Origin: JACQFZ01 sp041485885
GTDB taxonomy: Bacteria; Pseudomonadota; Gammaproteobacteria; Acidiferrobacterales; Sulfurifustaceae
Length of the DNA: 64,000 bases
NCBI GenBank assembly: GCA_041485885.1
Contig: JBGPKL010000005.1
Location: 1-64,000 of the forward strand
Direction of reading: 5' to 3'
Part shown: positions 31,124 through 37,787 of the stretch, one piece after another
Numbering within the stretch: position 1 is the stretch's first letter
Layout of the letters: each line of letters starts with the position of its first letter
The notes under the pieces: generated by a model
What the model was told of the DNA's origin: nothing
The model's input: the letters and a program-made list of their open reading frames with translations, nothing else
The model's database searches: none
Made by a program: the position numbers and the translations under genes

Positions 31124-32395
31124 TCACTTGTCGCTCTCGGCCGGATTGCTGGACCCAGCGTTCCTCGGTGTAAGAAACGTGCCCAGATAGGCGGAGCTCA
31201 CCTTACGCCTACCGTGGCCATAGAGCTTCGCAATCTGTTGACGCGCCTGCTTGTCCCCCTCACGTTCTGCTGGCAGCGGCGGATGTCCTCCTCGCACCGG
31301 ACTTTTTCTCCCTGTTAGCTTCTCGTAGAGGTCATTCCCAAAGCCGTGACGCAAACCATGCGGCACCAAACCCGTCTTGCGAGAAATTCCGTGGCGCCGA
31401 CAAATACGGTAGAAACGCGCGCGCCATGCGGCAAGAGAATACTTCGCGGGGATCATTGAGCCGATGGGGGCGTTTGCGAGCGACTTCGCAAAGTCTAGTG
31501 CCTTGCGCTGATCGCTGGTGTTGATCGGTTCATCGCGCTCCAAACCTCCTTTGGTCCCGTGGGCCACCTGGAGAGCATCCCCACCATCATTGTCATCCGG
31601 GCGCAGTTGCCAGGCCTCCTGAGCACGCAGGCCGAATACTGCCTGAAGCAGGAGACAGGTTCCTGCGTGACTATCATCTGCTAGTACCTCGGCGATACGC
31701 TCGGACGGATCAACATCCTTGGCGGTCCAGCTCTTATCTGTCGTGGCTACCCGTATTCTGGCGGCACGCGTTGGATCGACCAGGTAATAGCTGATATCAC
31801 GTACCAGTCCGCGCTTTTCGATCCAGCGCTCTAGCGTCCGCAGGAACGAGTGATACTTCTGCAAAGTCGGCGCCGAATGGCCGCGGGTTTCCCACGACCG
31901 AACCAGATAGCGGATATGTTTCCCCCGCAGGTGGTGGACATCGCGAACTTTGTATCCGCCGTCGTAAAGGTCGGCGATACAGCGACTGAAGAATTGACGT
32001 CGCTCGCGCTGAGTAGCTGCGCTAATTATCCTCGCGCCCTCGATGTCGCGATCGTTGCGGGCTTTGAGAAGCACGTGTAGCGAGCGTCGACAGGAGTTTC
32101 GTGCTCCCCCGCGTTCGCGCCCTTTTCGTACAGGTCTTTCCTTAGCGTGTTGTGCTGACGGAATGTTCTCCGCGGACACCGACTGCTGGCCATGCTCGAC
32201 TGAATTTCTATTTCTCATACGTTCCTCTACATGCGGGAGATCCCGCCAAAGCAAATTGTTTATCGGCTGCATCGAGTGCAATGCAGGAAGAAATGGGCTC
32301 GTTTGCGCAAGTGAGCGCAGGCGTTCGTTTAGTGCTGGTTCGGCTTCCGACCGTCCGTATTGCGGGTACGATTGAATGTGGCTTGCACTAGCCAC
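31124..32395 (-). CDS. Tyrosine recombinase (integrase)
   Basis: Up to 423 residues. The catalytic half holds LQAVFGLRAQEAWQLRP (Arg I), HGTKGGLERDEPI, PHGLRHGFGNDLYEKLTG (H-x-x-R), and GHGRRKVSSAYLGTF with the tyrosine. The middle has a SAM-like core-binding domain (HHLRGKHIRYLVRSWETRG). It resembles the integrase group paired as Phage_int_SAM_2 and Integrase_1. The N-terminal 70 residues look less convincing; a start at the Met in MRNRNSVEHGQQ is possible. Its own attachment site was not found. Confidence 0.85.
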   Translation of the reverse strand: MASASHIQSYPQYGRSEAEPALNERLRSLAQTSPFLPALHSMQPINNLLWRDLPHVEERMRNRNSVEHGQQSVSAENIPSAQHAKERPVRKGRERGGARNSCRRSLHVLLKARNDRDIEGARIISAATQRERRQFFSRCIADLYDGGYKVRDVHHLRGKHIRYLVRSWETRGHSAPTLQKYHSFLRTLERWIEKRGLVRDISYYLVDPTRAARIRVATTDKSWTAKDVDPSERIAEVLADDSHAGTCLLLQAVFGLRAQEAWQLRPDDNDGGDALQVAHGTKGGLERDEPINTSDQRKALDFAKSLANAPIGSMIPAKYSLAAWRARFYRICRRHGISRKTGLVPHGLRHGFGNDLYEKLTGRKSPVRGGHPPLPAEREGDKQARQQIAKLYGHGRRKVSSAYLGTFLTPRNAGSSNPAESDK

Positions 32396-32674
32396 TTGCC
32401 GTTAGAGGTTTCAAAAAGGATTGCCTGAACGAGGAACACGCTGAGCCCAACCGACCTGCCACCGGTGGTATGCGTGTTTGCGTCCTCTTCACCAGGCAAC
32501 CGCGGCAGAGCGCAGTGGCGTCGGTGAACGGCCTTCGGCCTCGGTAAACGCAGCCTCGATCAGGATTTGCGGGATAGGCCCGCTGTTATGTGCGACACAA
32601 GGTCGTTTTGGATGTAGGAGACACGTTCGACGCACGGCTCGAGACCGTGCTGTTAGAGCGCATCGCGATGTAAA

Positions 32675-32726
32675 AGGCGGCGAGGAAAGTACCGCCTCTG
32701 TAGGAGCTGCGACTGCCAAAGTCGCA
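32675..32726. repeat. Hairpin repeat with TGTAGGAGC motif
   Basis: AGGCGG and CCGCCT form one small hairpin, followed by TGTAGGAGCTGCGACTGCCA and AAGTCGCA, in which GCGAC and GTCGC pair. TGTAGGAGC followed by such a stem is the form of a REP-like repeat widespread in gammaproteobacteria such as Xanthomonadales and Pseudomonas. Only one copy is seen in the window. Confidence 0.45.
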
Positions 32727-33199
32727 TTTGTATGCTGATTGTTTTGGGCGCCCAGCTAGCGCTTCCGGTCTTGCAACCCACCGGCAGGGTTTTGAAACCT
32801 TCGGTCCAGCGACCACCGTACTGGTCCGTTGACGCTTAAATTACGCCTTCGATAGCAAGAGGTCAAACATTTTTCGTCCTGCAACTTTTTGTTTCTCTGC
32901 TGAAGATGTTTGGTCTGCGCTGCGGCCACCTGCAATTCAATGTGTTGCGTATCGCTGCGCGGGCGTCTCTCTTGCAACGACGAGTCGAGTCATGCATTTG
33001 CGGTGTGACGTAGCCTCGGACTTTCGCGCCGAACCTCACCGCGCTAAGGATGCTTTACTTCTTTGTTACTTATTCGCTGCTTACCTAGTATGACGGCGGG
33101 AAGATTGCCGATGCTGATCAACGTAACCACATGCTCACCTTCAAACAGGGAATGCAGAACTACTTTGCGACAACATGACGACGTGCTCGAGAGCGACAA

Positions 33200-33406
33200 A
33201 TGGCGCGGTCGACATCGGCGCGACATCGACGATCGAAAGTGCCTCATGTCGTTGAACCCGACGAACCACTATTGCATTTTAAATTTGCTTGTGATGATAT
33301 GAATGCGTTCCTTAAATCGTATCTTGAAGGAACTTACATCGCCGGCCACTCAGTGGCCGATTACGAAATAGCGCAGCGAGGATCCTCACCTGCTGCGTTC
33401 TGCTAG
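33200..33406 (+). CDS. Uncertain short ORF
   Basis: 68 residues. The part after the first dozen residues reads like a protein: VPHVVEPDEPLLHFKFACDD, AFLKSYLEGTYIAGHSVADY. No domain recognised, weak ribosome site, and the opposite strand is also partly open. May be a remnant. Confidence 0.28.
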   Translation: MARSTSARHRRSKVPHVVEPDEPLLHFKFACDDMNAFLKSYLEGTYIAGHSVADYEIAQRGSSPAAFC

Positions 33407-33574
33407 AAATAGATAGCGCGGCAACTAGCAACTGCGGCCGCTTATCTCGAAAACAGTCCCCTTAGAGATTTCCACAGTGATTCGCCGCGTCGTTCGCGCG
33501 CTGCGTCTCGCTTTGGCGTTTTCGCATTCTTTTTTTCCTGACTACCTGTTCAACCGAGTTTCTTGGAGGAATAA

Positions 33575-33959
33575 ATGACTACCGTGATTCGTGCAATCGA
33601 CGTTGGCTTCGGCAACACCAAATTTTCATGGTCTCTTTCGCTGGGAGGCGAAGTGCAGTGCAAAGTTTTCCCATCCATCGCGCCGCTGGCCGCCGCCTTC
33701 GATATATCTGGCGGCGTTATCGGGAGGCGGGATACCACCGTTGTTCTAGTCGACGGGAATGCGTATGAAATCAGGCCCGATGTCGCTAAGGCATTGGGCA
33801 CGCGTCGGCGGTGGCGCGCAATTTTTCAGCGACGCGATAAGACGGCGCTCCCCTTCCCATGCCGTAACGATCTCTCCAGATGCGGTGTTCTCGAACGTCC
33901 GTGGATTTCAATTGGCTGGCGAGGAGCTGATGCGTCGGCGCCAGGCTGATGCCGCATGA
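33575..33959 (+). pseudogene. ParM/StbA-like plasmid actin with its middle deleted
   Basis: The N-terminal 70 residues read as an actin-like ATPase: IRAIDVGFGNTKFSW is the phosphate-1 motif, then KVFPSIAP and VLVDGNAYEIRPDVA. From about 33805 the C-terminus appears in another frame: VGGGAQFFSDAI (the adenosine motif) and DAVFSNVRGFQLAGEEL, ending at 33957-33959. About 200 central residues are absent and the two parts are out of frame. GGAGG precedes the ATG. The full protein segregates low-copy plasmids by forming filaments, so the island includes plasmid-derived DNA. Confidence 0.72.
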
Positions 33960-34219
33960 ACGCTCTTCGAATAAACCTGTTCATACGCCCGGACGTCTCG
34001 CCGAAGTTACATGACGCACTGTCCAAGCTTCCGCCGCGGCCACGAGCCGAACTCTTGCGCAAGATTGCTGAGATCGATTTGCAGGTTACAGTGTTCCCAC
34101 CGGACCACATCGCTGCTAGCAATCACAGTGCGATCGCGGCAGGACAGATCTCAACGCCGGCAGCTGAAGGTAGTCTGGGGAGCGATCTTATGAGCGTCGT
34201 CGAAAAGGACTTCCTGTAG
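33956..34219 (+). CDS. Small protein following parM
   Basis: 87 residues, starting in an ATGA overlap with the parM stop, as expected for the second gene of a parM operon. NLFIRPDVSPKLHDALSKLP and PRAELLRKIAEIDLQV suggest a small helical protein of the StbB/ParR-adaptor sort; this is inferred from position, not from motif. The C-terminus EGSLGSDLMSVVEKDFL is acidic. It looks intact even though parM is not. Confidence 0.55.
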   Translation: MNALRINLFIRPDVSPKLHDALSKLPPRPRAELLRKIAEIDLQVTVFPPDHIAASNHSAIAAGQISTPAAEGSLGSDLMSVVEKDFL

Positions 34220-34231
34220 AAGGCGAAAGGC

Positions 34232-34480
34232 ATGAACGGTCATGATACTGCACTCACCTCCCTCGTGCTGAGTCACGAGGAGATCTGTGTGGTTACGGGC
34301 CGCAAACGTCATACGGCACAGGCGCGCGCGCTTGCCGAGATGGGGATTTCATTTCGCGTGAGGCCAGATGGGTTCCCTCTGGTCTCACGCGCGCACTTCC
34401 ACCAGGCGCTTGGTACGGAGATGTCGACGAGGAAACAGCGCGCAATAGAACCGAATTGGAGCGCCATCGATGCCGCGTAA
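34232..34480 (+). CDS. DUF4224 domain protein, integrase partner
   Basis: 82 residues. The DUF4224 pattern covers about 12-55: LSHEEICVVTGRKRHTAQAR, ALAEMGISFRVRPDGFPLVS. These small helix-turn-helix-like proteins are encoded directly before integrases and may act as excision or control factors. Its end overlaps the integrase start by 11 bases, the usual arrangement. Confidence 0.75.
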   Translation: MNGHDTALTSLVLSHEEICVVTGRKRHTAQARALAEMGISFRVRPDGFPLVSRAHFHQALGTEMSTRKQRAIEPNWSAIDAA

Positions 34481-35530
34481 ACGCACGCGCAAGGAAAACA
34501 AACCGCTCCCCGCACGTTGGCGCTTCCGACACGGCGCTTACTACTATGACGTGCCGTCCCACCTGCGCGAGCAATGGAACGGCAAGCGCGAATTTCGACT
34601 CGGCACCACGTTACCAGAAGCATATGCCGAGTGGGCCAAGCGACTGAAGACCCGTGCAGACGTTCGAACGATCGGGCAGTTACTGGATCGCTACGCGTTA
34701 GAGGTTGTACCAACCAAAGCACCCAAGACGCAGGAAGAAAATACGCGCGCTATCGCGAATCTCAGAGCGGTCTTCGGCGAAATGCTCATAGAGATATTAA
34801 GCCGATTCACGCGTATCAATACCGCGACCGACGCGGCAAGACGGCGCGAACCGCAGCCAATCGTGAGCTGGAAGTCTTGTCGCACTCATTTACGAAAGCC
34901 ATCGAATGGGGTTACCGGGAAGATCATCCCATGATCGAAGGCAAGTTCCGCAAGCTACCGACTCCACCACGAACCCGGTATGTCGAAGACTGGGAGATCG
35001 CTGAAGCGCTTTCGCTCGAGCCGCGGCGCCGGAAAGGCAGCCTCCATGCCGTTCGCGCCTACATCAAGATCAAGTTGCTGACCGGCCTTCGCCGCGGCGA
35101 TCTCCTGCGCCTTCGTACCTCCGATTTAAGGGACGACGGTATTCACGTCGAGCCGCACAAGACGGCGAAGACGACCGGAAAACGCATCGTCATCGAATGG
35201 ACTCCAACATTGCGCCAAGCAATCGACGAAGCGAAGGCCGCCCGACCCGTGGACATCGGACCATACCTGTTCTGTACGAAACGGGGTGATCCGTACGTGA
35301 GCGAAGATGGCAGAGCCAACGGCTGGGATTCGATGTGGGGTCGTTTCATGGATCGAGTACTGACGGAAACGAAGATAAAGGATCGATTCACGGAACATGA
35401 TCTGCGTGCCAAGTGCGCCTCAGACGCAGAGACTCTTGAACATGCACAACAGCTACTCGCGCATGCCGACAGTGCGACGACTCGCAGGGTCTATCGGCGG
35501 CGCCCAGAAAGAGTGAAGCCCCTCAAGTGA
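34470..35530 (+). pseudogene. Phage/island integrase split by a frameshift
   Basis: A tyrosine recombinase in two frames. From 34470: basic start (MPRKRTRKENKPLP), arm-binding domain (RWRFRHGAYYYDVPSHLRE), and core-binding domain to GEMLIE at about 34793. There one base appears to be missing; the next frame continues IKPIHAYQYRDRRGKTARTA and runs to the end with LLTGLRRGDLLRLR (Arg I), HDLRAKCASDAE (H-x-x-R), and QQLLAHADSATTRRVYRR (His and Tyr). All catalytic residues survive in the second half. Either a true inactivating deletion or a base error. It ends 118 bases from the tRNA-Arg 3' end. Confidence 0.8.
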
Positions 35531-35582
35531 CCCGTAGTGGCAAGGGGTAGCGATCGGCCGAACGCCACTCAGCAGTAGCGCG

Positions 35583-35611
35583 ATATCGGACAACTCTGAA
35601 AATATCGGACA
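35583..35611. repeat. Direct repeat between integrase and tRNA-Arg
   Basis: ATATCGGACA occurs at 35583-35592 and again at 35602-35611, in the short gap between the integrase end and the tRNA gene. This is where integrase arm sites or attachment-site flanks would be. A weak hairpin with a T run follows (GTGCGCC TTTTTT GGGCAC). Confidence 0.35.
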
Positions 35612-35647
35612 GTGCGCCTTTTTTGGGCACCGTAAGCGACTGAATAT

Positions 35648-35724
35648 TGGCGCGCCCGGAGAGATTCGAACTCCCGACCACCTGGTTCGTAGCCAGGTAC
35701 TCTGTCCAGCTGAGCTACGGGCGC
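35648..35724 (-). tRNA. tRNA-Arg (ACG)
   Basis: 77 bases including an encoded CCA. The acceptor stem GCGCCCG/CGGGCGC is perfect, the D arm has AGCTCAGCTGGA, the anticodon stem CCTGG/CCAGG encloses TACGA with anticodon ACG, and the T arm has GTTCGAATC. The 3' end faces the integrase, so it is the likely integration target of the island. tRNA-Ser precedes it by 77 bases on the same strand. Confidence 0.95.
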
Positions 35725-35801
35725 GAGGGGGCAATTATAAATGACGACGACGAGACTGTCGTGGATGAGTGAAGACCAGATGATTGCTTATGAAGAAGAG
35801 A

Positions 35802-35895
35802 TGGCGGAGAGAGAGGGATTCGAACCCTCGATGGGACTTTTGACCCCATACTCCCTTAGCAGGGGAGCGCCTTCGACCAACTCGGCCATCTCTCC
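35802..35895 (-). tRNA. tRNA-Ser (GCU)
   Basis: 94 bases with encoded CCA, long variable arm and acceptor GGAGAGA/TCTCTCC. The anticodon loop CTGCTAA gives anticodon GCU. It lies just downstream of csrA, the common order csrA-tRNA-Ser-tRNA-Arg in gammaproteobacteria. Confidence 0.95.
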
Positions 35896-35952
35896 TTTAC
35901 GTACGGCAGCAAGCATACCCGCTGCTGCCGGTAACGTAAAGGAAACCGGGGG

Positions 35953-36171
35953 TTAGCCCTTGCCCTGTTCGGTTGCCGCGCGTGGTTGGTGCACGATGCC
36001 GGCTTCTTTTTCTTTTTTGATGCGCTCGTAGATTTCTTCTCGATGGACCGGGATCTCTTTGGGCGCATTCACTCCGATCCGGACTTGGTTGCCCTTTATG
36101 CCAAGCACCGTCACTTGAACGTCGTCACCGATGTTCAGCGTCTCTCCAATGCGTCTAGTTAAAATCAGCAT
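35953..36171 (-). CDS. csrA: Carbon storage regulator CsrA
   Basis: 72 residues. RNA-binding protein that blocks or stabilises mRNAs at GGA motifs. The conserved strand MLILTRRIGETLNIGDDVQV, then VLGIKGNQVRIGVNAPKEI, and VHREEIYERI are present; Leu4, Arg6 and Arg44-type binding residues are retained. The C-terminus is longer than in E. coli (61 residues). AAGGAG precedes the ATG. lysC is upstream and two tRNAs downstream, on the same strand. Confidence 0.97.
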   Translation of the reverse strand: MLILTRRIGETLNIGDDVQVTVLGIKGNQVRIGVNAPKEIPVHREEIYERIKKEKEAGIVHQPRAATEQGKG

Positions 36172-36437
36172 TCGCTGTACTCCTTTTTTAGTCGCTCCGT
36201 CTCAATGCAATATCCCTACTTACCCTACCATAGCCCCGTCGCCCTCCGGACGACGTACACCTCGAGTCCTAACCCGAGTGAATGCACGAGCACCGCTCGG
36301 GACAACGCATCGGACGCTAAGTTAAGGATCTTGTTAGAAAAGCCTGTGACCCTTTAACCTACGCGGACCCGCCGCCATACGCACTGCCAAACTATGCACC
36401 TTCCGTGCCAGTCTGCCTCACCGCTTGCCCCAGCCAG

Positions 36438-37697
36438 CTAGCGCGATGCGTTTTCAATCTTACGCTTGCCCGGCTCCGCGGTCGGTCGACCCAGCCCGAA
36501 TGCATCATGCAACGCCCGCACCCCAAGCTCAAGATATTTTTCATCCACAACGACGGAAATCTTGATCTCGGAGGTCGAGATCATCTGAATGTTGATCCCC
36601 TCGTCCGCCAGCGCTTGGAACATCGTGCTCGCGATACCCGCATGCGAGCGCATGCCGACGCCCACTATCGAAATCTTGACGATCTTGTCGTCTCCGCTGA
36701 CTTCGCGGGCTTTCAACACCTGAGCCACCTGCCGCAAGATTTCGATCGCCTTTTCGTAGTCGCTGCGATGTACCGTAAAGGTAAAGTCGGTAGTGCCGTC
36801 GGCTCCGACGTTTTGCACGATCATGTCGACATTAATGTTGGCCTTGCCGACGTCTCCGAGTATTCGCGCCGCGATACCCGGGCGGTCGGGTACGCCGCGA
36901 ATCGTGAGCTTGGCCTCGTCTCGGTTGAACGCTATACCCGATATCAGCGGCGCTTCCATATCCGTTTCCTCATACGCAATTAATGTTCCGGGACCGTCCT
37001 CGAACGATGACAGCACCCGAAGTGGAACTTTATATTTGCCGGCGAACTCGACCGAGCGAATCTGAAGCACCTTGGCGCCGAGGCTCGCCATCTCGAGCAT
37101 CTCTTCATCGGTGATGTGATCGAGGCGCCGCGCGGTCGGAACGATTCGTGGATCGGTCGTATAGACACCGTCCACGTCCGTATAGATTTGGCACTCGTCC
37201 GCTCCGAGCGCGGCAGCCATAGCGACGGCCGTAGTGTCGGAACCGCCGCGGCCGAGTGTCGTAATGTCGCCTTCCTCGTCGACGCCTTGAAAGCCCGCCA
37301 CAACCACAACCCGTCCCTTCTTGAGATCGTCGCGCACGCGCTTATCGTCGATATCCAAGATGCGCGCCTTTCCATGAGCGTTATCCGTGCGTATGTGCAC
37401 CTGATGACCGGTGTAAGAGCGCGCCGGCACACCCAAGCGTTCGAGCGCCATGCTGAGAAGCGCGATCGTCGTCTGTTCGCCCGTCGCCAACAACACGTCG
37501 AGCTCTCTCGCCGGCGGCTCCGGGTGCAACGCCTTCGCGAGTTCGATCAGGCGGTCCGTCTCGCCGCTCATCGCGGACACGACAACAACCAAGTCGTTGC
37601 CGGCGGCCCGCGCGCGCGCCACTTTCTGCGCCACTGCGTTAATGCGATCGGGGCCGCCCACCGAGGTGCCACCGTATTTTTGGACGATCAATGCCAT
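36438..37697 (-). CDS. lysC: Aspartokinase
   Basis: 419 residues. It phosphorylates aspartate, the first step to Lys, Thr and Met. Kinase domain: MALIVQKYGGTSVGGPDRI, VVVVSAMSGETDRLIELA, GRGGSDTTAVAMAAAL, CQIYTDVDGVYTTDPR. Two ACT domains follow (about 265-405, e.g. LTIRGVPDRPGIAARILGDV), so it is likely feedback controlled by Lys and Thr. The start is the Met of MALIVQKYGG (37697); the frame is open 27 codons further but that part is not conserved. It lies between alaS and csrA in the classic order. Confidence 0.96.
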   Translation of the reverse strand: MALIVQKYGGTSVGGPDRINAVAQKVARARAAGNDLVVVVSAMSGETDRLIELAKALHPEPPARELDVLLATGEQTTIALLSMALERLGVPARSYTGHQVHIRTDNAHGKARILDIDDKRVRDDLKKGRVVVVAGFQGVDEEGDITTLGRGGSDTTAVAMAAALGADECQIYTDVDGVYTTDPRIVPTARRLDHITDEEMLEMASLGAKVLQIRSVEFAGKYKVPLRVLSSFEDGPGTLIAYEETDMEAPLISGIAFNRDEAKLTIRGVPDRPGIAARILGDVGKANINVDMIVQNVGADGTTDFTFTVHRSDYEKAIEILRQVAQVLKAREVSGDDKIVKISIVGVGMRSHAGIASTMFQALADEGINIQMISTSEIKISVVVDEKYLELGVRALHDAFGLGRPTAEPGKRKIENASR

Positions 37698-37787
37698 GGA
37701 AAACAACGTGTACGGAGTGAGTCCACAGATTAAACAGGCTTTCCTTCTATGAGTAAACAGACGAAACGCGGCAGACATCCACGGGCG

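Larger units (their letters stand above)
32396..33574. other. Gene-poor stretch inside the island
   Basis: About 1.2 kb with no confident gene. It contains the hairpin repeat listed at 32675-32726, a possible short ORF at 33200-33406 and scattered frames with poor composition on both strands. The segment just before 33575 leads into the parM remnant. Probably decayed plasmid or phage DNA. Confidence 0.5.

Noticed and set aside
33044..33247. Minus-strand ORF in the gene-poor part of the island
   Set aside because: No ribosome site and it overlaps another equally weak frame on the other strand.
36172..36437. Gene between csrA and lysC
   Set aside because: Short frames only, no ribosome site; likely holds the csrA promoter.
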